NCBI GenBank assembly: GCA_964523405.1
Contig: CAZGAQ010000020.1
Coordinates: forward strand, 1-64,000
Origin: CAZGAQ01 sp964523405
GTDB taxonomy: Bacteria; Planctomycetota; Phycisphaerae; UBA1845; Fen-1342
Length of the DNA stretch: 64,000 bases
Direction: 5' to 3'
In this document: positions 44,536-54,521 of the stretch, piece by piece
How the letters are laid out: each line of letters begins with the position of its first letter
How positions within the stretch are numbered: position 1 is the first letter of the stretch
Notes under the pieces: model-generated
Told to the model about the DNA's origin: nothing
What the model saw: the letters and a program-made list of their open reading frames with translations, nothing else
Database searches by the model: none
Position numbers and translations under genes: made by a program

Positions 44536-46713
44536 TCACGCCAGACGCAGTGCAACCAGGATCAGATCGATGAGCTTGATACCGAAGAACGGAACCAGCA
44601 GGCCGCCGACACCGTAGAGCAGCACGTGCCGGGCCAGCAGCGTGGACGCCTTGGCCGGTCGATAGCGCACGCCGCGGAGCGCCAGCGGGATCAGGGCGAT
44701 GATGATGAGCGCGTTGAAGATAACAGCCGAGAGGAGCGCGCTCTGTGGCGTGGCCAGCCGCATGACATTCAGAACGCGCAGCCCCGGATACGCGCCGACA
44801 AACAGGGCAGGAATGATGGCGAAGTACTTGGACACGTCATTGGCCATACTGAAGGTCGTCAGCGCGCCGCGCGTCATCAGCAGTTGCTTGCCGATCTCGA
44901 CCACCTCGATCAGCTTGGTCGGATTGCTGTCGAGGTCGACCATGTTTCCGGCCTCCTTGGCGGCCTGCGTGCCGCTGTTCATCGCTACCGCGACGTCGGC
45001 CTGCGCCAGCGCCGGGGCGTCGTTGGTGCCGTCGCCGCACATGGCCACGAGCCGGCCGCCAGCCTGGTACTCGCGAATGAGCCGCAGCTTGGTTTCCGGC
45101 GTAGCCTCCGCGAGGAAATCGTCCACGCCGGCTTCGGCCGCGATCGCGGCGGCGGTCAGCGGATTGTCGCCCGTGAGCATCACCGTTTTGATGCCGATGC
45201 GGCGGAGCTGGGCGAACCGCGCACGGATTCCGCCCTTGACGATGTCCTTGAGGCGCACGACGCCGAGGGCCCGCGCGGGGACTCCTGCGCCACCGGCGCG
45301 GGCAACGACCAGCGGTGTCCCGCCCGTCCTGGCGACCTGTTCCGAGGTCTGCCGCACCGCGTCAGGCAGGGAGGCGCCGTGGGACTCCAGGAACCCGCCG
45401 ATGGCGTCGACCGCGCCCTTGCGAATGGCCACATCCTTCAGGTTCACGCCGCTCATGCGCGTTTGCGCTGTGAAAGGCACAAAGTGCGCGGCGGTGCTGA
45501 CCGAAACGTCGGCAGTCCGGTTGAGGCCGCGGCCGCGCAAGCCACATTGCTGTTTGGCCAGCACGACAATGCTGCGGCCCTCGGGAGTCTCATCCGCGAG
45601 CGAAGCGAGCTGAGCCGCCTCAGCCAGCTCCTCGACGGGCACGCCGTCAGCGGGAATGAACTCAGTGGCCTGCCGGTTGCCGAGCGTGATGGTGCCGGTC
45701 TTGTCGAGCAACAGCACGTCTACGTCGCCGGCCGCCTCGACGGCCCGCCCGGACGTGGCGATCACGTTTGCCCGAATCAGCCGGTCCATCCCGGCAATCC
45801 CGATCGCCGCGAGCAGGCCGCCGATCGTGGTCGGAATCAGGCATACGAGCAGCGCAACGAGCACCGTGATGGAGACCATGTCGCCTCGGCCCAGCATGTT
45901 CACCGTAAAGAGCGAATACGGCAGGAGCGTCGCACAGACCGCCAGAAAGATGATCGTCATGGCTGCGAGCAGGATATGCAGCGCGATCTCGTTTGGCGTC
46001 TTCTGCCGCGCCGCGCCTTCGACGAGTGCGACCATGCGATCCAAGAAACTCTCGCCAGGCTGGGACGTGACGCGGATGACCAGCCAGTCGGAAAGCACGC
46101 GTGTCCCGCCGGTTACGGCGCTGCGGTCGCCTCCGCTCTCGCGGATGACCGGGGCGCTTTCTCCGGTGATGGCGCTCTCGTCCACAGCTGCAACACCTAG
46201 GACGACCTCGCCGTCACGCGGGATGATCTCACCGGTTTCAACCAGTACCAGCTGGCCGCTGCGCACATCGTCAGCGGATGGCACCAGGAGTACTTCGTGG
46301 TCGTTCGGGTTGGGCGACGGCCTGCGCCGGGCGGGTAGCAGGCGCTGTGGATCGACGAGCACCCGCGCGGGCACGTCGCGCCGCGCCTGCCGCAGCGCGG
46401 CCGCCTGGGCCTTGCCGCGGCCCTCGGCGAGCGCCTCGGCGAAATTGGCGAAGAGAACGGTGAACCAAAGCCAGGCGGAAACGGCGCCGATGAATCCCGG
46501 AGACAGCACGGCTTCGGGGCCGCCGTGCGTCAGCGGCCGGCCGGCCAGCGCATCGACGAACAGCAGCGTCGTCATTACCGCGCCGACGAGCACGACGAAC
46601 ATCACCGGATTGCGGACCTGCCGGCGCGGGTCGAGTTTGCGCACCGCGCCGAGCAGGGCCTGGCGGGCGAGCGCCGGGTCAAGCCGGGAACGAGTTCGGG
46701 CGACTTGGGACAT
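44536..46713 (-). CDS. kdpB: KdpB, K+-transporting P-type ATPase catalytic subunit
   Basis: ATG 46713 lies 9 nt after AAGGTG and aligns with the usual KdpB N-terminus; an ATG at 46746 inside kdpA is in frame but less likely. The product has 725 residues. P-type ATPase motifs are ITGESAPV in the actuator domain, DKTGTITLG carrying the phosphorylated Asp, and GDGTNDAPALAQADVAVAMN in the P domain. The last is followed by the KdpB-specific SNPTKLIEVVEIGKQ. Seven or so membrane segments are visible. ATP hydrolysis here drives K+ uptake through KdpA. Confidence 0.96.
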   Translation of the reverse strand: MSQVARTRSRLDPALARQALLGAVRKLDPRRQVRNPVMFVVLVGAVMTTLLFVDALAGRPLTHGGPEAVLSPGFIGAVSAWLWFTVLFANFAEALAEGRGKAQAAALRQARRDVPARVLVDPQRLLPARRRPSPNPNDHEVLLVPSADDVRSGQLVLVETGEIIPRDGEVVLGVAAVDESAITGESAPVIRESGGDRSAVTGGTRVLSDWLVIRVTSQPGESFLDRMVALVEGAARQKTPNEIALHILLAAMTIIFLAVCATLLPYSLFTVNMLGRGDMVSITVLVALLVCLIPTTIGGLLAAIGIAGMDRLIRANVIATSGRAVEAAGDVDVLLLDKTGTITLGNRQATEFIPADGVPVEELAEAAQLASLADETPEGRSIVVLAKQQCGLRGRGLNRTADVSVSTAAHFVPFTAQTRMSGVNLKDVAIRKGAVDAIGGFLESHGASLPDAVRQTSEQVARTGGTPLVVARAGGAGVPARALGVVRLKDIVKGGIRARFAQLRRIGIKTVMLTGDNPLTAAAIAAEAGVDDFLAEATPETKLRLIREYQAGGRLVAMCGDGTNDAPALAQADVAVAMNSGTQAAKEAGNMVDLDSNPTKLIEVVEIGKQLLMTRGALTTFSMANDVSKYFAIIPALFVGAYPGLRVLNVMRLATPQSALLSAVIFNALIIIALIPLALRGVRYRPAKASTLLARHVLLYGVGGLLVPFFGIKLIDLILVALRLA

Positions 46714-46727
46714 CCTGTTCGTCACCT

Positions 46728-48503
46728 TCAGCGATTCGTACTGCATTGCAGGTGCTCCGCAATTGGCCCCAGCGCCAGCGCGGGCACGAACGTCAGCGCC
46801 CCGATGATCAGCACCACGCCAATGAGCAGCACAACGAACAGCGGTGTATGCGTTGGCAGCGTACCGTCGCTGACGGGCACCGCCTTCTTGGCCGCGAGCG
46901 ACCCGGCGAGGGCCAGAACCGGCACAATGACGCCGAACCGCCCGAGCAACATGCAGAGGCCAAGCAGGTAGTTATGGGTGGGCGTATTGGCACCGAACCC
47001 GGCGAACGCGCTGCCGTTGTTGTTGGATGCCGATGAATAGGCGTACAGCACCTGTGAGAAGCCGTGTGGTAGTGGGTTGCTGAGCACGGCTGCGATATCC
47101 GGCGTCAGCACGGCGAGCGCCGTCCCGACAAGCGCACACAAGGCCGGGATGAGCACGGCGAGCGACGCCATCTTCATCTCGAACGCCTCGATCTTCTTGC
47201 CGAGATACTCGGGCGTGCGCCCGACCATCAGCCCGGCGATAAACACGGTGACAATCACGAAGATGAGCATGCCGTAGAGCCCCGAGCCGACGCCGCCGAA
47301 GATCACCTCGCCGAGCTGCATGAGCACCAGCGGGACGAGCCCGCCGAGCGGCGTATACGAATCATGCATCGAATTGACCGAGCCGTTCGACGCGCACGTT
47401 GTGGCGACGGCCCAGAGCACTGAAGTCGCGACGCCGAACCGGACCTCTTTCCCCTCCATGGCACCGGCCGTCGCTGTCGCGGCCGTCTCCGGCGCGATCT
47501 GACGCGGCGGCGAGGCCGTCCCGGCACCGCTCGTCACTGGTGGCTGACCGGGGGCGCATTCCGCCCAGAGCGCAAGGCTCAGGAACGCGATGAAGACCGC
47601 AGTCATCGCCGCCAGCAACGCTCGCCCCTGGCGCCGATCACCCACCATCCGCCCGAACATGACGCACAACGCGGCCGGGATCAGCAGGATCGCCAGGCAC
47701 TCCAGGAAGTTCGACAGCGGCGTGGGGTTCTCGAAGGGATGAGCCGAATTTGCGTTGAAGAACCCGCCGCCGTTTGTGCCGAGCTGCTTGATGGCGACTT
47801 GGGAAGCCGCGGGACCGAGCGCCAGAGTCTGCTCCGTGATCAGCTGGCCATCGGCGCCGCGCACCGGTTCAGCGAGCGCGGCCGTCGCGTAGGGGCGCAG
47901 GGTCTGCACCACGCCCTGCGACACGAGCACGAGCGCCAACGGCGCTGCGAGCGGCAACAGGACGTAGAGCGTCGAACGCGTCAGGTCCACCCAGAAGTTC
48001 CCCACGGCCGATGTGCGTGTCCGCGCAAGCCCGCGCACGAGTGCCGCCAGTGCGGCCATCCCGGTTGCGGCCGACAGGAAGTTCTGCACAGTCAGGCCAA
48101 TCATCTGGGTGAGATACGACATGGTCGTTTCGCCGCTGTAGCCCTGCCAATTCGTGTTGGTGACGAAGCTCACCGCCGTGTTGAATGCGGAGTCGCGGGA
48201 CACCGGGCCCAAGTGCATCGGATTGAGTGGTAGGGCGACCTGGATGCGCTGCAGAGCGTAGACCACCGCAAGTCCAAGGGCGTTGCACAGCAGAAGTGCC
48301 AGGGTATAGCCCCTCCAATCCGTCTCGGCCGCCTCGCGCACGCCGCATATGCGATACACGGCCCGCTCCACCGGACGCAACCAGCGCACGAAACGGGGGA
48401 TGTCACCGGCGTAGATGCGGGCCATGTATACGCCCAACGGCCACGCGCCCAAGAGCAGGGCGACGATGTAGAGGGCGAGTTGGGTCAGCTCGGTTCCAGA
48501 CAT
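46728..48503 (-). CDS. kdpA: KdpA, K+-transporting subunit A
   Basis: ATG 48503 follows GGAG by 8 nt and overlaps the kdpF stop (TGATG). The 591-residue protein has about ten membrane segments. The four selectivity-filter regions are recognisable: VTNTNWQGYSGE, LGTNGGGFFNANSAHPFENP, TTCASNGSVNSMHDS and SASNNNGSAFAGF. It binds and passes K+ in the KdpFABC complex. There is an Ala/Thr-rich insert at about 325-350. Confidence 0.96.
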   Translation of the reverse strand: MSGTELTQLALYIVALLLGAWPLGVYMARIYAGDIPRFVRWLRPVERAVYRICGVREAAETDWRGYTLALLLCNALGLAVVYALQRIQVALPLNPMHLGPVSRDSAFNTAVSFVTNTNWQGYSGETTMSYLTQMIGLTVQNFLSAATGMAALAALVRGLARTRTSAVGNFWVDLTRSTLYVLLPLAAPLALVLVSQGVVQTLRPYATAALAEPVRGADGQLITEQTLALGPAASQVAIKQLGTNGGGFFNANSAHPFENPTPLSNFLECLAILLIPAALCVMFGRMVGDRRQGRALLAAMTAVFIAFLSLALWAECAPGQPPVTSGAGTASPPRQIAPETAATATAGAMEGKEVRFGVATSVLWAVATTCASNGSVNSMHDSYTPLGGLVPLVLMQLGEVIFGGVGSGLYGMLIFVIVTVFIAGLMVGRTPEYLGKKIEAFEMKMASLAVLIPALCALVGTALAVLTPDIAAVLSNPLPHGFSQVLYAYSSASNNNGSAFAGFGANTPTHNYLLGLCMLLGRFGVIVPVLALAGSLAAKKAVPVSDGTLPTHTPLFVVLLIGVVLIIGALTFVPALALGPIAEHLQCSTNR

Positions 48504-48592
48504 CAGAACCACTCCGGCCGCAAGAGAGCCGCGAGCAGGTACACCAGCAGTGCGAAGGCGACGATTAGTGCGATCACGTGGAGCAGTGTCAT
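48503..48592 (-). CDS. kdpF: KdpF, small membrane subunit of the Kdp complex
   Basis: This is a 29-residue frame directly before kdpA: one hydrophobic helix (LLHVIALIVAFALLVYLLAA) ending RPEWF, the usual KdpF tail. The stop and the kdpA start overlap as TGATG. KdpF is a lipid-like stabiliser of the complex. It is short enough to be missed by automatic gene calling. Confidence 0.88.
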   Translation of the reverse strand: MTLLHVIALIVAFALLVYLLAALLRPEWF

Positions 48593-49892
48593 CGCGGTAC
48601 CAGGTTCACGGCAGACGCGCTCAGCGGTGCCAAAGCGACAGCGACCGTCTTGCCTGCCGTCAGCAAGGCCGGTTCGATGCCTGCGCTCCTGCCCTTCGAG
48701 TTCATGACCCGAGCGTACTGGCAGACAAGTCAGGATGCTGTGAAAAGGAAGCCGCGGGATGTAAGAATGCTGTAAAGAGGTACCTGGGGGAGTCGGTGCC
48801 TGGCCGCCGCGTGCAGCAGCCCGAGTGGTCCGTACACAACATCCTGATCTATGGCAACGACATGCGGCTGGGTGCGTCGCGGCGGCAATGGCTCACCGCC
48901 GCAGGCGTGAGAGCCGGCTGGCGGGGTAGCCCCCGCCCTCACGTGGCGGTGCTGAAGTCGGTTGAAGCGGTGCCTGCGAATCCCCGTATCCGGTCCAGGG
49001 TTTACCGGCCAAGCCAGTTTGCGCGCAGCTGATGCCACGAGATCGTCGGCCAGCAGCGGGTGGTGCATCGCCAGGTGACAGAACTGGCCCAATGGTCAAG
49101 ACCCGGGATTGCGGCACGGTCAGCACGAGGTTGCCGCGATGATCGTGATGGTGCGTAGGCCAGCCGCTCCATCCGTCGTGCACCGAATTGACGGGTCCGG
49201 CTGGGGAATCGCTCTTTCCGACAGATCGGCGCGGTAGATTGCGGGTCGACGGCTGGTCGGCTCTCCGGAGAGTTGCGTGTGCAGCCGCAACCGAACCCCG
49301 ACCGAACGTGCGCGGTTTCTGCTGTCCTATGGCGGCGTACTGGTGGCCACCGGGCTCGGCGGCGCTTGCAGAGACGGTTGCGTCACGATTCGCCTGGCCG
49401 ATGGTGCGGTGCGGCCCGAGCGCGGGCGACGTAGCGCGCCGCATCAAAACGCCTTACGACGAACTTGCGGGTTCAGCCGTCACGACAGCTGGTCGGACCG
49501 ATGTTCGCGCCATCCGAAGAATCTCCGCAATCTGCGCGGTAAAGCGGTGCCGGGAGCGACTGCGCGGTCGGGTGGGTTGGACTCCGCCTTGGCTGGGGAG
49601 CTATAAGTCTTTGGCGAGGCAGCGCCTGACGCGCCAGGGGTGTGGCGCGACTTGCGGCACGTGTTATATGGGGCAGGCTTGAGTAATAGCCGGGGTCACG
49701 CGCTGGTGTATCAGGCACCTCGTTGACCGCGTCGCCTCGTGCGGCCCGTGTTCGGTGCGTTGGGCTCGGCTCGTCAGGCCCGGCATTGATCGACCGCCGA
49801 CAGAGCTGGCGGGAGAACTGGGGCCGGGAGGCGGGCCCGCGGCGAATGGGAGCCGGCTGAGTTGGGTCGATTCAAACAGCGGGAGAGCGAGA
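48593..49892. other. 1.3-kb intergenic region upstream of kdpFABC
   Basis: Apart from the KdpE-type operator at 48729-48780, I see no supported gene. The longest open frames here are rich in Arg, Pro, Ser and His, lack family motifs, and have no good ribosome sites. The GC-rich base composition explains the chance frames. It may contain gene remnants or an unrecognised RNA. Confidence 0.5.
48729..48780 (-). promoter_or_regulatory. Putative KdpE operator (OmpR-type direct half-sites)
   Basis: Read toward kdpF, CTTTACAGCATTCTTACATC contains TTACA twice, 11 bp apart, the spacing expected for OmpR/PhoB-family dimers. A related block, TTTTCACAGCATCCTGAC, follows about 30 bp later, sharing the CACAGCAT/TACAGCAT core. 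The element lies 137-188 bp upstream of the kdpF start. The KdpE assignment is inference from position and spacing. Confidence 0.5.
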
Positions 49893-50915
49893 ATGAAAGC
49901 CGCACAGGTTCTTGCGGGGACATTGCTGGCAGCGTACTTGGCCGCGCCGGTCATGGGGGCGGCGTGGAAGTTCGTGGTGGTGGGAGACACGCGCAGTGAC
50001 GGGGCCAACAACGGCGTGAACACGCTCATCGTATCGGAACTCGCCAACGCGATCGTCAGTGAGAGCGCCAAGTTCGTCCTGGTGCCGGGCGACCTAACCA
50101 ACTCGGGCAGCGTGGCTGGCGCCTTTACCACCTGGAAAGCCGCGATGCAGCCGGTGTATGACGCGGGCATCGGCGTCTATCCGACTCGCGGAAACCACGA
50201 CGTTGAGAGCCACGGATACTGGATCAGCGCGTTCGGTGCGGACATCCCGGATAACGGGCCGGCCGGTGAGGTCAACTACACGTATTCGTTTAGCTACGAT
50301 AATGCGTTCATCGTCGACGTGGACGAGTACGTCAACGCACACCGCGTCAACGAGACTTGGCTGAGTCAGCAGTTCGCCGCCAACACCAAGCCGCATGTGT
50401 TCGTCTTCGGGCACGAGCCAGCGTTCAAAGTGCACCATACGGACTGCTTGGACAACTATCCGGTCAATCGTAACACACTCTGGAGCAGCATTGCGGCGGA
50501 GGGGGGGCGCACCTACTTCTGTGGTCACGACCATCTTTACGACCATGCTCGCATCGACGATGCCGACGGTAATCCGGCCAATGACGTGCATCAGTACGTG
50601 GTCGGAACCGGCGGCGCACCATTCCACGCCAGCGGAACATACGACGGTCACAACGATGCGTTCACACCGGTTAACATCCGGCGCGACATCGGCTACTACG
50701 GCTACACCGTAGTTGAGATCAACGACCTCGATGTCACCTTGAACTGGAAACACCGGACCGCGTCGGGCATTTATACCCCCACGTCCGATGTCTTTTCCTA
50801 CCGTGTGGTGCCCGAGCCCGCAGCACTACTTCAGTTGGTAGTCACCGGGCTGTTGCTACGTAGCCGCGCCCGCGGGGCGGACCATTTGCTCTGCCGCTGG
50901 TGGCCTCACCGCTGA
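49893..50915 (+). CDS. Secreted calcineurin-like metallophosphoesterase with PEP-CTERM-type tail
   Basis: ATG 49893 follows GGGAGAGCGAG and starts a signal peptide (MKAAQVLAGTLLAAYLAAPVMGA). The 340-residue mature enzyme shows all five metal-site motifs in order: VVGDTRSD (about 30), PGDLTNSG (about 65), RGNHDVES (about 98), FGHEPAF (about 175) and CGHDHLYDHA (about 210). The C-terminus reads VPEPAALLQLVVTGLLLRSRAR, close to a PEP-CTERM sorting signal (Pro-Glu-Pro, hydrophobic helix, basic residues). The protein is thus probably exported and processed by an exosortase system. The substrate is unknown; the phosphoesterase inside the giant protein at 3568 is a distant relative. Confidence 0.85.
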   Translation: MKAAQVLAGTLLAAYLAAPVMGAAWKFVVVGDTRSDGANNGVNTLIVSELANAIVSESAKFVLVPGDLTNSGSVAGAFTTWKAAMQPVYDAGIGVYPTRGNHDVESHGYWISAFGADIPDNGPAGEVNYTYSFSYDNAFIVDVDEYVNAHRVNETWLSQQFAANTKPHVFVFGHEPAFKVHHTDCLDNYPVNRNTLWSSIAAEGGRTYFCGHDHLYDHARIDDADGNPANDVHQYVVGTGGAPFHASGTYDGHNDAFTPVNIRRDIGYYGYTVVEINDLDVTLNWKHRTASGIYTPTSDVFSYRVVPEPAALLQLVVTGLLLRSRARGADHLLCRWWPHR

Positions 50916-51724
50916 CGCCCAGGCCACCACCTGATCCGAAGGGCCACGCGGGCGAGGAAGCGAAGTCGCGCGAGCTCGGGGCGCCGCATCGGCGATTTGC
51001 CCAGGCGTGCGGTTGTCATTGCCTCGACGCCGGCGAGATCATCTGCTGCAGTTCAAAGAACGGAGTCGATCGGCAGGCGTCGATACGGCCGGTCACACAG
51101 CGAGCGGGCGACCGTGTCCTCAAGCGAAGGCCCAGGGACAGAACAGAGGCAGGGTGCACGTGGCGCTCGTCCCTTCGCACCGCCCGACTTCGGATCGGCT
51201 CCGTTTGGCGGCCACGCCGTGAAGGGCGGCGGTTTACGATCATGCCGGTAGCGCGGGAGAACGAAGAGCCAACCATTTGTCATTGCTAAACTTGCACTTC
51301 TTTGTGGCCCAGGCTGACCGCTCGCACCGACATGGCCTATCGCCCTGCTGCACCAGTTCGTCAGGACTTGGTCCGTATGCCTCTGCGCTTGCGTCCAGTT
51401 CCTCACGGCCCCCGTGACAGGCCTCTGCGTCCAGCTTGGTGACCACCGGTTCGCGCTCGACGCGGACGAGCGGGTCTGGCTTTTGGTCAACGGGGTTGCG
51501 CTGGATCCCCGCGTGCGCGAGGCCAGCGGCATCGTTACGCCGCAGACGCATGGTCGGTGGGTCATAGAGCAGCGCGAACGACGGAGGGCCAGGATGGCGG
51601 AGGGCCCACGATCGCCCGAAAATCCGTCGAATTGATCAGACGCCCGGCGAGGGAGGGTGCCGGTTGGCGTTATCCTGCAGGGGAGTCGATCAGCAGTGCC
51701 ACGGGGTAACGGAGCGAAGTGCGG
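50916..51724. other. About 800-bp gene-poor region
   Basis: It lies between the metallophosphoesterase and the PD40/TPR lipoprotein genes. One small frame (51414-51635) has protein-like composition and is listed separately. The rest shows no convincing gene or strong hairpin. Confidence 0.5.
51414..51635 (+). CDS. Possible small hypothetical protein (73 aa)
   Basis: The frame starts with GTG and lacks a clear ribosome site. Its composition is balanced, with third positions rich in G/C as in real genes here, and it reads like a folded fragment (LGDHRFALDADERVWLLVNG, then RWVIEQRERRRARM). There is no recognised family. It may be a gene remnant or a chance frame. Confidence 0.25.
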   Translation: MTGLCVQLGDHRFALDADERVWLLVNGVALDPRVREASGIVTPQTHGRWVIEQRERRRARMAEGPRSPENPSN

Positions 51725-54256
51725 ATGGCCCACCTCCCTATGTACGTGCTACGGCGGAGTTGCAGGCGCGGCGCTGCGGCGAGCTGGTTGTCGCTCGCGC
51801 TGCTGGTGCTGGGGATCGGATGCTCCCGGCAGGCCGAGGTGGACAGCGACGACGTCCTGGCCGGCTATCGCGCGGAGGCCGCATACAGCGGAGTAACGAT
51901 CCATTACCCTCTCGACGGGACGCTCTTTCCGCCCGAGTTGGCGCCGCCGACCTTTCGCTGGACAGACAGTCGGCCCGGCAACGACACGTGGCTGGTCACG
52001 ATCGCATTCGCGGATCGCCAGGGCCGCGTTAGCGCGCTCACCCGGACCGCCGAGTGGACACCGGCACCGGAACAGTGGGAGCAGATCAAGCGGTGCTCTC
52101 GGGAGCAGGACGCGACACTGGCCATCCTCGGGCTCCGGCACGACGCGCCCCGCGCCATCTTGTCCGGCGCGCGCGTGACCATCCGCACGTCGCAGGACGC
52201 GGTCGGGGCCCCGCTGTTCTATCGCGAGGTGAACCTGCCGTTCATCGAAGCCGTGAAGGACCCGACCAAGATCCGCTGGCGCTTCGGGCCGATCTCCGCG
52301 CTGGAGCCGCCCCCGATCGTGCTCGACAATCTGCCCGTCTGTGGTAACTGCCACTCGTTCTCCGCGGACGGAGCCCGATTCGGCATGGACGTGGATTATG
52401 CCAACGACAAGGGCTCGTACGTGCTGACGGCGGTGCGCGACGAGATGACTCTGGCAACGAGCGACATCATCACGTGGAGCGGTTTCCGGCGTGCGGACGG
52501 ACAGGCCACGTTCGGGCTGCTGTCGCAAGTGTCACCGGACGGCCGCTATGCGGTCAGCACGGTCAAGGACCGCTCGGTCTTCGTGCCCCGGCCGGAACTC
52601 ACCTTCTCGCAGCTCTTCTTCCCGATCCGCGGCATCTTGGCCGTGTACGATCGCACGAACCAAAGCTACCGCGCGCTGCCCGGCGCCGACGATCCCGAGT
52701 ATGTGCAGAGCAATCCCGCCTGGAGTCCGGACGGTAAGCAGATCGTCTTCGCGCGCAGCCGGGCGTATCGTCTGCGGCAGGACTCGGCCCGGGTGCTCTT
52801 GACCGCGGAAGAGTGCGCCGAGTTTCTGGTGGAGGGCAAGACGTTTCTCTATGACCTGTACCGGGTGCCGTTCAACGACGGTGCGGGCGGAACGGCCGAA
52901 CCCCTGGTCGGCGCGGCCCAGAACGGCAGAAGCAACTACTTCGCGAAGTACTCGCCGGACGGGAAGTGGATCGTCTTCTGCCAAGCCCGCAGCTTCATGC
53001 TGCTCCAGCCGGACAGCGAGCTGTACATCGTCCCTGCGGAAGGCGGCGAGGCGCGCCGGCTGCGCGCCAATACCGGCCGGATGAACTCCTGGCACAGTTG
53101 GTCACCCAATAGCAGATGGCTGGTGTTCTCCTCGAAGGCCGATTCGGACTACACGCAGCTCTTTCTGACGCATATCGATGAGCGCGGCGACAGCACGCCG
53201 CCGGTCGTACTCACGCGCCTGACCGCGCCAGACCGGGCGGCCAACATCCCGGAGTTTGTCAACGCTGCGCCGGCCGCAATCGCGCGCATTCGCGCCCAGT
53301 TCGTCGATGACGACTCGTATGTCCGGGCGGGCGACGCCTTCCTGCGGGCTGGCGGCGACACGGTCGGCGCGATCCGGCAGTATCGCCAAGCGCTCGCGCT
53401 GAATCCGCACAACGCCGTGGCACACAGCAATCTGGGCGGGGTGTTGGTCACGCAGGGGGCGATTGAGGAAGGGGTAGACCACCTGAACGAAGCGATTCGG
53501 CTCGATCCGACGAACGGCAGCCCGTACTACAACCTGGGCATGCTGCGTTCGCGACAGGGCAGGATCGATGAGGCCATCCAGCAGCTCACTTTGGCCGTGC
53601 GTTATCGCCCGGAGGTGGCCGATGCTCAACGGGTGCTGGGCGCACTCCTCTGCGGCAAGGGGGCTGAGTCAGAGGCCCTGCCACATCTGCGGGAGGCGGT
53701 ACGACTGAATCCCCAGGATGCCATCGGACACTATTGGCTCGGCAAGACGCTGGCGCTCCAGGACCAGGTCGAGGACGGGCTCGTCCAACTCGTACTGGCG
53801 GTGCAGCTCGACCCTCAGGACGCCGACGCACTGCACCTGCTCGGCCAGCTTCTGGCTCTGCAGGGTAAGGCGGCCGAGGCCATTGAATATCTGGCGCGCG
53901 CGGTGCGGATCCGGTCTACGGACACGCGTTTGCTCGCCGACCTGGCTTGGCTGCGCGCCACGTGCGCGGATCCCCGGTGGCGCGACGCGGCGCAGGCGGT
54001 TGAGCTGGCCCAGCGGGCGTGCGAACTGACCCACTACCAGGTTGCCGCTTTCCTTGATTTGTTGGGGGTTGCACATGCGGCCGCGGGACAATTCTCGCAA
54101 GCCGTTCGGGACGCGGAACGGGCGCTACAACTCGCACGCGCGGCGGGACAGGAGCAGGCTGCGGCCGGGATAAGGGAACGCCTCGAATTGTACAAGCGGG
54201 GTAAGGTGTTCCCATCGTCGGGGCCGTCGCCCGCACCGACCGGCGCGGCGCCGTGA
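51725..54256 (+). CDS. Lipoprotein with CxxCH heme motif, PD40/WD40-like propeller and TPR repeats
   Basis: ATG 51725 follows GGAGCGAAGTGCG; a GTG at 51719 is in frame. The 843-residue protein has a basic N-terminus and lipobox LGIGC (Cys33). A beta domain (about 50-190) follows. Then LPVCGNCHSF supplies one c-type heme-binding motif (Cys206, Cys209, His210), at the start of a beta-propeller. The propeller shows PD40/TolB-type blades WSPDGKQIVFARS, YSPDGKWIVFCQ and WSPNSRWLVFSS (about 330-480). At least six TPR units run from about 530 to 815. Such PD40-heme-TPR lipoproteins occur in planctomycetes; the function is not known. A periplasmic scaffold or redox-associated binding role is possible. 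Confidence 0.78.
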   Translation: MAHLPMYVLRRSCRRGAAASWLSLALLVLGIGCSRQAEVDSDDVLAGYRAEAAYSGVTIHYPLDGTLFPPELAPPTFRWTDSRPGNDTWLVTIAFADRQGRVSALTRTAEWTPAPEQWEQIKRCSREQDATLAILGLRHDAPRAILSGARVTIRTSQDAVGAPLFYREVNLPFIEAVKDPTKIRWRFGPISALEPPPIVLDNLPVCGNCHSFSADGARFGMDVDYANDKGSYVLTAVRDEMTLATSDIITWSGFRRADGQATFGLLSQVSPDGRYAVSTVKDRSVFVPRPELTFSQLFFPIRGILAVYDRTNQSYRALPGADDPEYVQSNPAWSPDGKQIVFARSRAYRLRQDSARVLLTAEECAEFLVEGKTFLYDLYRVPFNDGAGGTAEPLVGAAQNGRSNYFAKYSPDGKWIVFCQARSFMLLQPDSELYIVPAEGGEARRLRANTGRMNSWHSWSPNSRWLVFSSKADSDYTQLFLTHIDERGDSTPPVVLTRLTAPDRAANIPEFVNAAPAAIARIRAQFVDDDSYVRAGDAFLRAGGDTVGAIRQYRQALALNPHNAVAHSNLGGVLVTQGAIEEGVDHLNEAIRLDPTNGSPYYNLGMLRSRQGRIDEAIQQLTLAVRYRPEVADAQRVLGALLCGKGAESEALPHLREAVRLNPQDAIGHYWLGKTLALQDQVEDGLVQLVLAVQLDPQDADALHLLGQLLALQGKAAEAIEYLARAVRIRSTDTRLLADLAWLRATCADPRWRDAAQAVELAQRACELTHYQVAAFLDLLGVAHAAAGQFSQAVRDAERALQLARAAGQEQAAAGIRERLELYKRGKVFPSSGPSPAPTGAAP

Positions 54257-54521
54257 ACCGCGGTCGCGCCATCGTCGCCGGCGCTGCGGCAGCGCGAGGT
54301 GCCGGCAGACGGGACGATGGGTCTGAACTGCGACCATTCCTGCCGCGCATAAAACTTGCTGCGACTGCGCGTAGATCGGTAACCTGCCTGGCCAGGTTTC
54401 AGCCACAGCACTTGCTCGTTGAGGCTCGCCGACTGGAAGGCACGCGCGAGTGACTCGCGGCGCAGTGCTTCGCCCCGCCCGGCGATTCGCATGCACGAGT
54501 CCAGACAACGCTCACTGCCGG

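Noticed and set aside
44488..46200. A 570-codon open frame on the + strand opposite kdpB
   Set aside because: Its translation is Arg/Gln/His-rich with no motif, while kdpB on the other strand has every family signature.
48893..49447. A 184-codon - strand frame upstream of kdpFABC
   Set aside because: It has no ribosome site; the composition (Arg, Ser, Pro, Gly, His) and lack of structure look like chance open sequence.
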